DNA of 59,643 nt from an uncultured Bacteroidales bacterium (GCA_902788865.1 CADALZ010000012.1:1-59643); one strand, 5' to 3'. Counted from the stretch's first letter, positions 41,103 to 49,599 are shown. The notes: generated from the letters alone by a model not told the origin. Numbers and translations: made by a program.

Positions 41103-42456
41103 AGCTCAGCATGCCCGAGTCTTCTTTATCCATCCAGTCTGTTGGATCAATCCCTACAGCACCGAGCCACCGATTAGTGGTGAAATCTCCGTCCTTGTCC
41201 AGATAACCCCAGCGTCCGCGCAGCTTCACCTGTAAGGCAGGCTCGTCATTAGTAGGCCAGATGATGTCGTCGAAGATGGGTGGGGTAGTGATGTAGCTGC
41301 CTACGGATTGATACGCATTATCCAATACACCATAAATGCTGCTATGCACTACTATACCGCACTTCCTGCCTTTACCAAAGCGGAAGTATGGTCCATGCTT
41401 TTCCACAAAGTCCATCTCAGCCGGAATCAGCACGCTCCCTTCATTGTCTATCACCCCTGTCTTTCCGTCTTTCCAACATCTATACCAGTTAAAAAACCAA
41501 GGCAAGATACTATCATAAGTAAAACCCGTAAGCAGATGGTTGTATTGTAAGGTCGATATCATCGCCTGTTTGCCGTTCAGCACTGCCACCATGGGATCAC
41601 TACTTCGGTTGGTAAAGTAATTCCCCAGGCATCTCACTTCATCATATAATGGTGGTACCAGCATATTGCCTGCGACGTCTTGTACACCGACCTTGCCATG
41701 ATAGGTCACAAGTTGGTCGTTCCAGTTGTACCTGTGATAGTAGTAATCCAAGCACTTGTCTATACGTTTCCTTTCCTTGTTCCCAAGCATCTGTTTCCTT
41801 CGCTCACTGCTTAGATATTTCAGGAAGTTCACGTTTTTTGCCGTTGCCGTCAGCATTCCCGTTTCTTTGGCTTTGTCGAAGCGCGACTGAATCGATATTC
41901 TGAAATCGTTACCCCCCCACCAGTCCGTGTATGCGTCGCTTTCGTTGGCAAAGCGATCCACCACATCCTGCATGGCCTCCATGGTTGGTCCAGAACCGTG
42001 CAGATAGATTTCAGAACGATGATAACTTTCCGCCTTTATTTCACCTGGTTGTGGTACGAACCCATTTCTCATGTAGAACGCCCTGCGTCGCAGACATTCC
42101 TCATAATCTTCATTCTCGGGTATGGGTTTGAACGCTGTAAGGATGATGGGCTTGAAGGCATTCAGCTCCTTGATGTGTTCCAGCAGCTTGGTGCCATAGC
42201 CCTTCCCGTGATACTTAGGTTCAATAGCCAAAAATGCCAAGAATGTTATCTCCCCATAGTCTATGGCATAGGCATAGCCTCTGAACTGGCCTCGGTCCTT
42301 CAGCGCAATGAAGTCGATTGGGGTACCTTCTTGTTTGGCAGACCAGTCAGTCAGCATGGCCATGTCGGGTGCTATGGGAAACACCTCCTCATTCAGTCTT
42401 TCAATCTTTCTGATTATTGCTCCGTGCAGCGGGGTCACTTTCTCAAATGTAATCAT
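41101..42456 (-). CDS. GNAT acetyltransferase fused to WG repeats
   Basis: The 451-aa protein joins two unrelated parts. Residues about 1-150 are a GNAT N-acetyltransferase: YGEITFLAFLAIEPKYHGKG followed by YGTKLLEHI is the acetyl-CoA pyrophosphate-binding motif A (Q/RxxGxG/A). Residues about 150-250 are a basic helical linker. Residues about 255-440 carry WG-like repeats: HGKVGVQDVAGNMLVPPLYD, DGKTGVIDNEGSVLIPAEMD and RGRWGYLDKDGDF. The GNAT part would acetylate a small amine or protein; the WG part may bind a partner. It is 22 bp downstream of the AAA+ gene, so it is likely made with it. The fusion is unusual. Confidence 0.8.
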   Translation of the reverse strand: MITFEKVTPLHGAIIRKIERLNEEVFPIAPDMAMLTDWSAKQEGTPIDFIALKDRGQFRGYAYAIDYGEITFLAFLAIEPKYHGKGYGTKLLEHIKELNAFKPIILTAFKPIPENEDYEECLRRRAFYMRNGFVPQPGEIKAESYHRSEIYLHGSGPTMEAMQDVVDRFANESDAYTDWWGGNDFRISIQSRFDKAKETGMLTATAKNVNFLKYLSSERRKQMLGNKERKRIDKCLDYYYHRYNWNDQLVTYHGKVGVQDVAGNMLVPPLYDEVRCLGNYFTNRSSDPMVAVLNGKQAMISTLQYNHLLTGFTYDSILPWFFNWYRCWKDGKTGVIDNEGSVLIPAEMDFVEKHGPYFRFGKGRKCGIVVHSSIYGVLDNAYQSVGSYITTPPIFDDIIWPTNDEPALQVKLRGRWGYLDKDGDFTTNRWLGAVGIDPTDWMDKEDSGMLS

Positions 42457-42478
42457 AATTATGCTTTTTAATGGGTTA

Positions 42479-44200
42479 TTATTGAATAAATCCTATGCGT
42501 CTGCCACTACTCTTCTGGCAGATGGTCTCCTGTCGGCAGTATTCCTCCACGCGGCTGTCGGTCAGATAGTCGTCACCGTAGAGAATGCTCTCGATGTCGC
42601 ACTTACGGGCGATGTTCTCTATCTGTCCACCGCTGAAGTCGTAGGTGCTGGCCAACTTATACACCAGTCCTTCAGGGAGTTTGGGGAGCATGCTCTGCCA
42701 GATGCGGCTGCGCTGCTCGATGTCGGGCTTCTCGAACCTCACCTTGTAGAGGAAGCGGCGTTCGAAGGCTCCATCCATGTTCTGCACCAGGTTGGTGGTG
42801 GCTATCATGATGCCTTCAAGCTTCTCCATTTCCTGAAGAATGATGTTTTGGATGGAGTTCTCCATTTTGTCCACTGCATAGTCTGCTCCTTCCTTACGCT
42901 TGCCAATGATGGCGTCTGCCTCGTTGAAGAGCAGTATGGGAGTCGTCTTCCTAGTCTTCACGATGTTGCGGTATTGGTCGAAGAGTGCCTTGATGTTCTT
43001 CTCGCTTTCGCCCACCCACTTGCTCTTGATGTCCGAAACGTTCACATGCATCACGTCGCGTCCAGTGGCACGTGCCAGCTGCAGCACGCTCTCCGTCTTA
43101 CCCGTACCAGGTGCACCGTAGAATAGACAGGTGAACCCCTGGCGCATGCCATGCTCCTTCAGTCGGTTGCAGATGCCTTGGTACCTTTCTTCACTCAGCA
43201 TGTCATACAGATTGCCCAACTGCTCCTTCACACTGGGGCTGAAGAACAGTTCCTTCTCGCTGATGTCTTGGCAGAGCGTCACGTCTCTCAGCGAGTTATT
43301 CCGTATGGCTATCTTCACTCCACCCAGCAGTTCGTTCTTCGCTTTGTCGGTCAGCCTCACTACTTCAGAGTCCTCAAAACCATCTGCGCATCCATGCTCC
43401 AGAAGTCCGTTCGTAATTAAGGTATGTCTGCCGTTCCTCAATGCGTTGCATAGCATGAATCGCTTATTTCTGTCGTCTTCCAAGAAACCTATGTGAGAAT
43501 AGTCTAAGCCGTCGTCCACACCACCAAGCACCAGATGTCTGCACAGATGTGTCAGTATGATTCTATCCCATAGATCGTCGACCAACTCTTGCAGTTTCTG
43601 AACGTAGGGTATGGATGTGTTTTCGGCAAGCAAGCGCTCAAACTCTGGTACAAACAGTGCTGTAGAGAGCATATCCAAGTGTATCATATGTGTCAAGTCA
43701 AAGAAGTGTTGGAAGAATTCTATGACATCGGCTGATGCGTACGACTCCTTCTCAAACTTCTCGTTGTTCTTGAAAGCCTCTAAGGCTCGTGGAGCCAAAA
43801 GGTATCCTCTGTCATAGTCTTCATTGCAGTAGAACACGATGCCTCTCTTCACCAACTCATCCACGTCGCTTTGGTATTGCACCACCTTGATGTTTCTGCA
43901 TTCCACGAATTGGGCAATGCCTTCCATTTCCACCTTTTTGTTCCCATATGAATGCTCTGTGATCAGAGCCAACATCACAGCCTGATCGGCACTGATGCCT
44001 TGTTTTTGAGCCACGTAGTCGATGTACTCTTTCGCGTCCTTGTAGAAATCCTCGCTCAGTCCTGTGGATACAGCCTTAGACACGATGCCTTCCATGGCAT
44101 TAAACATGTTCATGTTGTTGTTAATCTCCTCGAAGTCGGAGTGTGCGTTCTTGTTCACCTTAATTGCTCTTTTGCTAATTTTCAATCGTCTCATTCCCAT
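42479..44200 (-). CDS. AAA+ ATPase of an accessory locus
   Basis: The 573-aa protein has a long helical N-terminal region (1-330), which includes what look like winged-helix segments. A classical AAA+ module then spans about 340-560: Walker A CLFYGAPGTGKTESVL, Walker B PILLFNEADAIIGKR, sensor 1 IMIATTNLVQNM, arginine finger GAFERRFLYKVRF, and a small helical lid. In Walker B the usual Asp before Glu is Asn (FNEAD), while the catalytic Glu remains. The fold resembles CDC48/spastin-like remodelling ATPases that act on proteins as hexamers. Its neighbours suggest a complex with the Sel1-repeat protein and GNAT-WG protein. A -7-like box (TACCTTTA) lies about 25 bp upstream. Confidence 0.87.
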   Translation of the reverse strand: MGMRRLKISKRAIKVNKNAHSDFEEINNNMNMFNAMEGIVSKAVSTGLSEDFYKDAKEYIDYVAQKQGISADQAVMLALITEHSYGNKKVEMEGIAQFVECRNIKVVQYQSDVDELVKRGIVFYCNEDYDRGYLLAPRALEAFKNNEKFEKESYASADVIEFFQHFFDLTHMIHLDMLSTALFVPEFERLLAENTSIPYVQKLQELVDDLWDRIILTHLCRHLVLGGVDDGLDYSHIGFLEDDRNKRFMLCNALRNGRHTLITNGLLEHGCADGFEDSEVVRLTDKAKNELLGGVKIAIRNNSLRDVTLCQDISEKELFFSPSVKEQLGNLYDMLSEERYQGICNRLKEHGMRQGFTCLFYGAPGTGKTESVLQLARATGRDVMHVNVSDIKSKWVGESEKNIKALFDQYRNIVKTRKTTPILLFNEADAIIGKRKEGADYAVDKMENSIQNIILQEMEKLEGIMIATTNLVQNMDGAFERRFLYKVRFEKPDIEQRSRIWQSMLPKLPEGLVYKLASTYDFSGGQIENIARKCDIESILYGDDYLTDSRVEEYCRQETICQKSSGRRIGFIQ

Positions 44201-44287
44201 GCGTTATTACGTTTTATTTTCGTCGTAAAGGTAGTAATGTATCATTAAATACTGGCATTATTTATATGTATAAGTATTCTTATATTC

Positions 44288-44866
44288 TTAGGCCGCATCA
44301 TCGTAGATGCGGTCAAGAATATGGTTGACTATTTGATTAGGATTCCTGAAGAGATGTTCTTCCTTTGGCAGTCTCTCCGCCACCTGCATCAACTGATTGT
44401 CGCTGATGATGATGTTTTCGCGACTCAAGCCTACCTTCCTAATCTGACACCTCTCCTTTCTGTGTCCGCAATGTCTGTCTTCATTGCTGATGCTGCAGAG
44501 TGGATACTCAAGAGCCGTGAGCTCGCCTAATTCCTTTAGATATTTGTTCGCTTGAGTACGCATCACACTGAAGTGATGAAGATTTCTTGTCTGCTTGGCC
44601 AGCCAGTCTCTGCCGCTGAAGCCGTACAACAGCTGATAAATCTCTGCAAGCACCACTTTAGACTTGCTGTCTGTCAGGTGTCTTGTGTAAAGTCCGCCTG
44701 CCACCTTATACAATAACAAGGTAAAGAAGTAGAATGTTTTCTCAGTAGCATTGTTGAAAGCCAATTTCACACGTTTGCCGTTTGCGCGCTGCAACCAGAT
44801 GTCATAGTTACCCTTCTTGTCACGTCTTTCTCTCTGAGTAGACTTCTCAATAACAATTTTTGTCAT
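44288..44866 (-). CDS. Hypothetical protein with the locus-specific shared domain
   Basis: The 192-aa protein was not recognised as a named family. Residues about 20-110 (YDIWLQRANGKRVKLAFNNA, then TFYFFTLLLYKVAGGLYTRH, EIYQLLYGFSGRDW, MRTQANKYLKELGE) resemble two segments of the neighbouring Sel1-repeat protein. The order is strand-rich opening, hydrophobic helix ending in GG, an I/LYxLLY helix and a basic RxxxxK helix. That order recalls a winged-helix fold. The C-terminal half has a cysteine/histidine cluster (CSISNEDRHCGHRKERCQIR) that could bind metal. It lies between the AAA+ and Sel1 genes on the same strand. Confidence 0.6.
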   Translation of the reverse strand: MTKIVIEKSTQRERRDKKGNYDIWLQRANGKRVKLAFNNATEKTFYFFTLLLYKVAGGLYTRHLTDSKSKVVLAEIYQLLYGFSGRDWLAKQTRNLHHFSVMRTQANKYLKELGELTALEYPLCSISNEDRHCGHRKERCQIRKVGLSRENIIISDNQLMQVAERLPKEEHLFRNPNQIVNHILDRIYDDAA

Positions 44867-44990
44867 GGCACGTAAAATTAAAAGTTAGATCCTCAGACCA
44901 CCTTCGGATTTCCGGGTGCAAAGATTTCACTTTTCTCCCTAAAAAAGAAGAAATCAAGGTCTTTGTACAGGTGTAAAAATAAGTGAGTTG

Positions 44991-47285
44991 TTATTCAACT
45001 ACCTGATCGTCACGCACTTCTGAATTGATCGCTCGTGCGTCTGTCCATTCTCTGGCCAACTGCTCCATTTCTTGTGGCAGTGTGATCTCAGAGGCGTCAA
45101 GGTACATGGTCCTTAGTTCATGCTGCGACTTCATGCGCATTGATCGGAAAAGGAAATAGTCTGCCTCGTCTTGTATTCCGACAGAATCTTTCAGTGTCTT
45201 TCTCAATATCTTAGTATACTGTTTGTAGTTATCCCCTGTGGAGAGATACCTCTCTATGGTAAATTCGGCTTCCCTTTGGCTCATCTCCCCGAATAGGAGA
45301 GTCACCAGTCTGTTCATCACTCTTTTGCAAGGTTCCATGGTTGTCATGAGCGACACATAGCCGCTCTTCCTTGAGCAGAGAATGATGGTGAGGTAGATTA
45401 GTAGAGCGTTTCCGTTAAGTTTGTCTATCACTATCTCCTTGCCATTCTGCATTCTCAGCACTACCTCATACTTCACCCTCTTCTTATTGCAACTGCGCAC
45501 AGTGATGTGTCTTCCTCTCGTTGGTTCATTCCCCTCTTTGTCGGTGTTAGGTTTCCTAATGTTCAGTTGCTTGCACATCTCCTCGATGTATTTCTCTTGA
45601 TACCTTTCCCTATAGGCGTCTACAAGTTTGATGTATTTCAATCCATTGTTCTCGTCCATGCTTGAAATCCAATGCATATGTAGACTTCTTATGAGACTGG
45701 CACGGGTGTCCGCACGTTCTTCATTCTTTGCCCACCAAACTTCCCAATCCTGTGGGTAGCGTGCCTTGAGATTCTTGATAGCCTGTTCATTGCCCGCCTC
45801 CACGCCTTTCATAATCCACTGTTTGGCCATGTCCTCGTCTTTCTCTACGCCATATCCGAATTTATAGCAGTCGGATATCAAGACGGAGAACACGCTTTTG
45901 CCTTCGTCAAACGCACGCTTCGACCATTTCAGTGCTTTCTGATACTCTTTGTTGATATAGTATTCATAGCCGAGTATGGCGTCTATCTGTGCACTGTGCC
46001 TTTCTTCTGCTTGTTCTGTCCACTGACCGATTTCTTCTTCGTGGTTCTGTTTATCTTCGAAGTAATGCTTCAAAAGGTACGTGATGCCCAACTCATGCCC
46101 TTGCTTTGCTGCTTGTTCAAAGTAGTGCAGTGCTTTCTTTTTGTCTTTCCTAACAACCTCTCCTTTCTGGTAGAAATAGCCCAGTTGATAGATGGCGTCT
46201 ACGCTGCCCAATTCAGCAGCCTTCTGATATTTCTTCAGCGCTGTCTTCTTGTCGGTTTTCATGCCGAAGCCGAAGAACTGATGTTCGGCCAACTGATACC
46301 ATGCGTCGGCTTCGCCAGCCTCTGCAGCTTGGTGCAGATACGCGTTTCCTTTCCGATAGTCTTGGTGTACCATGTCACCTGTGCAGTAAAATACCCCTAA
46401 GAAGTAAAGACAGTGCGGCTGATTTAGCTCAGCACCCTTTTGGTACCAGGCGAAAGCCTTCTCCATATTTGGCATGACTCCCAACCCCTCTCTATAGCAA
46501 TCTGCCAGCAATGCCATGACCTCTCCGTCGCCTTGCTGTGCTTTGTTTATCATTGCCATAATAGTCTTTTCGTCTATGAACTCCTCCTGATCCTTTTTGA
46601 TCAAAGGGAGACGCTCTGCCACCGTTTGTAGCATGTCGGGATAAATCACCTGCGTGGGCAGCAACCTCATGTCATACTCATTCCCCTCACGTAAGGGAAG
46701 AAACCATTGCAGTTCTTCCTCTTGTTCTTCTGGCAGCGCCTTTCTGATGGCGCTTCTCATGCGCTGTATGCACTCTGTCAGATAGATGTCTGGGTCTAAG
46801 TTGTCGAGCAGACCGCTCAAGTCTTGCCTGCCTGGATAGACCAGAGCGGCCAGATCTATGAGTATCGTCCTTAGGGCATGGTTGTCTTTTCTCAGCCATT
46901 GTTCATTCACGCCTCCGTGAGCCAATCCCAAGAGCATTACCATGTAGAGTATCTGGTCAGACCGCCTGTCAAAGTGTATGTAGTAACTGCTTTCGTCGTC
47001 GCAAATCAGCTTGACGCAGAAAGCTCCCTCAGTGTCTGTTTGACTGATGTCGCTTTCAGCCTTTGCCTCGATGACTGCACGGCGCATGGAGGTGGCGCTT
47101 TGCATTCTTAAGAAGTGTTCTTTCCCTTTCATGCCAAGCTCCAACGCTTCGATTACCTTGTCTGCCCATGGCTCCTGACTATCAGCATATGTGGCTAATA
47201 ACTGTGTCAGTTGCACATAGTTATCTAAGTCGTCCAGCATTCGTTCGTGCATGGCACCTATTTGGTCGGCGATTTCTTTTGACAT
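44991..47285 (-). CDS. Sel1-repeat scaffold protein with two copies of the shared domain
   Basis: The 764-aa protein has three regions. Residues about 85-200 contain the first copy of the shared domain (YYIHFDRRSDQILYMVMLLG, LAALVYPGRQDL, ECIQRMRSAIRKAL). Residues about 245-520 contain six to eight Sel1-type helical repeats (DGEVMALLADCYREGLGVMP, DAIYQLGYFYQKGEVVRKDK, and others), which serve as protein-interaction scaffolds. Residues about 605-740 contain the second copy (KYEVVLRMQNGKEIVIDKLN, ALLIYLTIILCSRKSGYVSL, TKILRKTLKDSVG). It has a strong promoter and is the first gene of the minus-strand run toward the 192-aa, AAA+ and GNAT-WG genes. No enzyme motif was seen. Confidence 0.78.
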   Translation of the reverse strand: MSKEIADQIGAMHERMLDDLDNYVQLTQLLATYADSQEPWADKVIEALELGMKGKEHFLRMQSATSMRRAVIEAKAESDISQTDTEGAFCVKLICDDESSYYIHFDRRSDQILYMVMLLGLAHGGVNEQWLRKDNHALRTILIDLAALVYPGRQDLSGLLDNLDPDIYLTECIQRMRSAIRKALPEEQEEELQWFLPLREGNEYDMRLLPTQVIYPDMLQTVAERLPLIKKDQEEFIDEKTIMAMINKAQQGDGEVMALLADCYREGLGVMPNMEKAFAWYQKGAELNQPHCLYFLGVFYCTGDMVHQDYRKGNAYLHQAAEAGEADAWYQLAEHQFFGFGMKTDKKTALKKYQKAAELGSVDAIYQLGYFYQKGEVVRKDKKKALHYFEQAAKQGHELGITYLLKHYFEDKQNHEEEIGQWTEQAEERHSAQIDAILGYEYYINKEYQKALKWSKRAFDEGKSVFSVLISDCYKFGYGVEKDEDMAKQWIMKGVEAGNEQAIKNLKARYPQDWEVWWAKNEERADTRASLIRSLHMHWISSMDENNGLKYIKLVDAYRERYQEKYIEEMCKQLNIRKPNTDKEGNEPTRGRHITVRSCNKKRVKYEVVLRMQNGKEIVIDKLNGNALLIYLTIILCSRKSGYVSLMTTMEPCKRVMNRLVTLLFGEMSQREAEFTIERYLSTGDNYKQYTKILRKTLKDSVGIQDEADYFLFRSMRMKSQHELRTMYLDASEITLPQEMEQLAREWTDARAINSEVRDDQVVE

Positions 47286-47306
47286 GGATTCTTAAGATTA
47301 GTAAAA

Positions 47307-47338
47307 CAAATATAGGCAAAAAGGGTGAGAATTCCAAA
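47307..47338 (-). promoter_or_regulatory. Promoter of the Sel1/AAA/GNAT-WG locus
   Basis: Minus strand: TTTG at 47335-47338, 20-bp spacer, TATATTTG at 47307-47314, 22 bp upstream of the Sel1-protein start. A very good -33/-7 match. Confidence 0.75.
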
Positions 47339-47380
47339 TTTTCGCACTTAATGATTGTTAAACGAGTAAAGATTTTAACT

Positions 47381-47420
47381 ATACCTTATCTATATAAGAA
47401 ATGCTTTTCTTACAAGGTAT
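47381..47420. promoter_or_regulatory. Inverted repeat between divergent genes
   Basis: ATACCTT (47381-47387) pairs with AAGGTAT (47414-47420), with an inner AAGAAA/TTTCTT stem. It sits between the promoters of the Sel1 locus and the phosphoesterase gene and could be an operator or a hairpin in a leader. Confidence 0.4.
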
Positions 47421-47450
47421 AAAAAAGATGATCCTTTGAAAATTTATGCA

Positions 47451-47458
47451 TAGCTTTG
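47451..47458 (+). promoter_or_regulatory. Putative -7 box of the phosphoesterase gene
   Basis: TAGCTTTG, 36 bp upstream of the chosen start. No -33 element at the standard spacing. Confidence 0.4.
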
Positions 47459-47494
47459 TAATCGATTCAGGATTTGATAACCATTGTGATATAT

Positions 47495-48217
47495 ATGATA
47501 GACTACAAGTTGTTGATAATTCCCGACGTTCATGGTCGGACGTTTTGGAAAGACGCCACAGACAGGTATGGCGACAAGGTGGAAAACATTGTCTTTCTTG
47601 GCGACTATCTCGACCCTTACCCCCAAGAAGGGATAACCCCAGAGCTCGCGTTCGAGAATTTCCGTGAGTTGCTGGCGTATGCACAGACCGACGACCGTGT
47701 CACTCTGCTGCTTGGCAACCACGACCTGCATTACCTCTATCCGCAGGACTTCGAGCGCTGCACGAGATACTCATCAGACAATGCCTGGAAGATCAGTCAT
47801 GAACTTCAGCTCACGGCACAGCCCTTCCGCATGGCATTCGCCACCGAAGTCGGTGGCAAAAAGTTCCTCCTCAGTCATGCGGGAGTGACGAAGTCGTGGT
47901 ATGAGCGGAATAAGGAACTGATAGGAACATTGACCGTTGAGCATCTGGACGACCTTCGGCTGGGTGGCATTGGCTTCTTGACGCTCAACGACTTGTCGGT
48001 ATACCGTACCTGGTTCGGTGGCTTTGAGACAGGTAGCATGGTATGGTCGGACGTCCGTGAGAGAGTGGGGGCAGAGGAAGACGTGGAAGGTTTCGAATAC
48101 CAGATCTTCGGTCACACCCAACTTGCTGATGAGCCGATAATAACGGATACTTGGGCATGCATCGACTGCCGCAAAGCCTTCCTGCTTACCCATGAAGGAA
48201 AACTCCAATTAGTGTAA
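47495..48217 (+). CDS. Calcineurin-like metallophosphoesterase
   Basis: The 240-aa protein starts at ATG 47495 (MIDYKLLIIPDVHGR). It shows the five metal-ligand blocks of the superfamily: DVHG, FLGDYLDP, LLGNHDLHY, LLSHAGVTKSWY and FGHTQLADEP. The two-metal site is therefore complete, and phosphoester hydrolysis is expected. Relatives act on serine/threonine phosphates, diadenosine polyphosphates or nucleic acids; the substrate here is unknown. It is followed 19 bp later by a small conserved gene. It is transcribed away from the Sel1/AAA locus. Confidence 0.88.
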   Translation: MIDYKLLIIPDVHGRTFWKDATDRYGDKVENIVFLGDYLDPYPQEGITPELAFENFRELLAYAQTDDRVTLLLGNHDLHYLYPQDFERCTRYSSDNAWKISHELQLTAQPFRMAFATEVGGKKFLLSHAGVTKSWYERNKELIGTLTVEHLDDLRLGGIGFLTLNDLSVYRTWFGGFETGSMVWSDVRERVGAEEDVEGFEYQIFGHTQLADEPIITDTWACIDCRKAFLLTHEGKLQLV

Positions 48218-48236
48218 TAATTAAAAAGTAAAAGTT

Positions 48237-48458
48237 ATGAGTGAAGAAAAACAGAGAATCCACAAGTTTGAGATGACAGAGGTAGAGCCGGCCCGTGCCG
48301 ATGAGTTTCTGAAGGAACATGTTGGCTGCCGAGCAGGCGGAGCCTTCGGAGAGAAGATCATCGTGTCCTTCATCCCCACATCGATGGGAGATATCGTTGA
48401 GATGCGCTGCATGGGTTGCCGCACCATGAAAGACATCACGGAGATGGAGAAGTTCTAA
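48237..48458 (+). CDS. Conserved hypothetical protein, 73 aa
   Basis: The 73-aa protein (HKFEMTEVEPARADEFLKEH, then CRAGGAFGEKIIVSFIPTSM and VEMRCMGCRTMKDITEMEKF) has three cysteines, including a CMGC pair that could hold a metal. I do not recognise the family, though the sequence looks like an ordinary coding gene. It is 19 bp after the phosphoesterase and probably shares its transcript. A GCTGTCAC array begins about 12 bp after its stop. Confidence 0.6.
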   Translation: MSEEKQRIHKFEMTEVEPARADEFLKEHVGCRAGGAFGEKIIVSFIPTSMGDIVEMRCMGCRTMKDITEMEKF

Positions 48459-48469
48459 GCTTCAAAAAC

Positions 48470-48499
48470 AGCTGTCACGCCTGTCACGCTGTCACGCTT
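48470..48499. repeat. GCTGTCAC array, copy 3
   Basis: Same three-unit core and the same AAAAACA lead-in as copy 2, directly after the 73-aa gene. Confidence 0.85.
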
Positions 48500-48511
48500 T
48501 AGGCAAAAAAG

Positions 48512-48552
48512 AAGGGAGCAACTACCCCAGATGAGGTGTTGCTCCCTTTTTG
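48512..48552. terminator. Bidirectional terminator
   Basis: AAGGGAGCAAC and GTTGCTCCCTT form an 11-bp perfect stem, with A-run and T-run on the two sides. It closes the phosphoesterase transcript from the left and the HU-HIG/smalltalk transcript from the right. Confidence 0.85.
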
Positions 48553-48565
48553 TTGCTCTGATGTT

Positions 48566-48670
48566 TCAGAGCATTGACATGCAGCTCGATACTCCGAGTG
48601 TGGTGCCGACGGCTGTGAGAATGGCAATCAGTAGTTGTATGCCATATTTCAGTAGTTCCTTCTTGTTCAT
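48566..48670 (-). CDS. Smalltalk-family small membrane peptide
   Basis: This 34-aa peptide begins MNKKELLKYGIQLLIAILTA and ends VGTTLGVSSCMSML. It has a basic N-terminus and a single hydrophobic helix with a TTLG turn and a Cys. That matches the smalltalk proteins, short peptides found next to HU-like genes in Bacteroidales, whose role is unknown. It is downstream of the HU-HIG gene on the same strand and right before a terminator. Its ATG is formed within a heptamer array. In relatives, as I recall, an N-acetylmuramoyl-alanine amidase gene is often close by; none is present here. Confidence 0.7.
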   Translation of the reverse strand: MNKKELLKYGIQLLIAILTAVGTTLGVSSCMSML

Positions 48671-48735
48671 TGTTCAATGTTTAATGTTCAATGCTTAATG
48701 CTTAATGTTTAATGTTCAATGTTTAATGTTCAAAG
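48671..48735. repeat. Heptamer array ATGTTYA
   Basis: About nine tandem 7-bp units (ATGTTCA, ATGTTTA, ATGCTTA) fill the gap between the HU-HIG gene and the smalltalk start. The same unit, inverted, recurs at 57587-57612. Confidence 0.8.
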
Positions 48736-48739
48736 TTCA

Positions 48740-49282
48740 TCATCCGATTCCGCCGTCACCGCCAGTTTCCGGATTGGTGTTCACTGGATCGCTGCCACCG
48801 CCATCATTGTCAGGATCGGTATTTCCGTTCTCAGGTTCCTCTATGGTGCCATCGTCGGTGCTGGTTACCTGTTTCACCACATCACCATTGCGGTCGTAGC
48901 ACGTGATGTTGATTGCCGTGTTCTTCAGTTCCTGCTTGATGTCCATGCTCGGAGTGAAGATCACCTTGCGGGTGGTGATGAGGCTTGAGCTCACGGCATT
49001 CACATCGGCCACGCTCTGCGCGTTCACGCCAAATCGCATGGTGCCCAGTCCTGGGATGGCTACCGAGTGGCCTTCGGTGGCCCATGCCTTGATCACTTCG
49101 CCTATAGCGTCCCAGGCTGCGCTCATGCTGCCCTTGGAGATGCCGCTACGGAGGGCTGCCTCCTGGATTTCTTTGCTCTGAGAGAGCTTGTTGTAGAGAT
49201 CTGCTTGGAGCATGTAGCGGTACTCACCTGCGTGCGCACCCACTTTGAGAAGGCGCTCCACTGCCTTGATTTTGATACTCAT
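48740..49282 (-). CDS. HU-HIG DNA-binding protein
   Basis: The 180-aa protein has an HU-like fold in residues 1-120. Blocks are MLQADLYNKLSQSKEIQEAA, the turn VAIPGLGTMRFGVNA where HU proteins carry the DNA-intercalating arm, and TRKVIFTPSMDIKQEL. A short extension and a Gly/Asp/Asn-rich tail follow (GGGSDPVNTNPETGGDGGIG). This layout is the HU-HIG family of Bacteroidetes, HU fused to a glycine-rich or Ig-like tail. It probably binds or bends DNA. It has its own promoter at 49359-49390 and is followed by the smalltalk gene. It often accompanies VirE-type clusters, as here. Confidence 0.88.
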   Translation of the reverse strand: MSIKIKAVERLLKVGAHAGEYRYMLQADLYNKLSQSKEIQEAALRSGISKGSMSAAWDAIGEVIKAWATEGHSVAIPGLGTMRFGVNAQSVADVNAVSSSLITTRKVIFTPSMDIKQELKNTAINITCYDRNGDVVKQVTSTDDGTIEEPENGNTDPDNDGGGSDPVNTNPETGGDGGIG

Positions 49283-49358
49283 AGTTAAGATTGTTTTTGG
49301 TTGACCGCTCGGTGGCGGTCGTGTAAATTAGTTGTCTGTGCCATCATGATTGCGGTTG

Positions 49359-49390
49359 CAAAGATACGAAATCGGGTAGGGGTTTGTCAA
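49359..49390 (-). promoter_or_regulatory. Promoter of the HU-HIG gene
   Basis: Minus strand: TTG at 49388-49390, 21-bp spacer, TATCTTTG at 49359-49366, about 77 bp before the start. Confidence 0.65.
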
Positions 49391-49567
49391 TACTTTTCCC
49401 GACTCTTGTGATCCCTTTTCCCGAGTTTTGTGCAGCAGTGACGGTATGGTGCCTTCTATTCAGTTAATATTAGGCAACTATATACAATTAGACCCCCAAA
49501 TAGCCACCTATATAAGTGGTTGGATTCTGTGCCAACTGCTATATTATTCCCAAAATTTTTCTGTTTG

Positions 49568-49599
49568 TTTGTTCTATTAGACATTTTTATATACATTTG
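49568..49599 (+). promoter_or_regulatory. Promoter of the DUF234 ATPase gene
   Basis: TTTG at 49568-49571, 20-bp spacer, TACATTTG at 49592-49599, 43 bp before the ATG. The rest of the 49283-49642 gap shows no gene. Confidence 0.7.

Noticed and set aside
42308-43126. A 272-codon plus-strand frame over the AAA+ and GNAT-WG genes
   Set aside because: It runs antisense over two recognised genes and has no own features.
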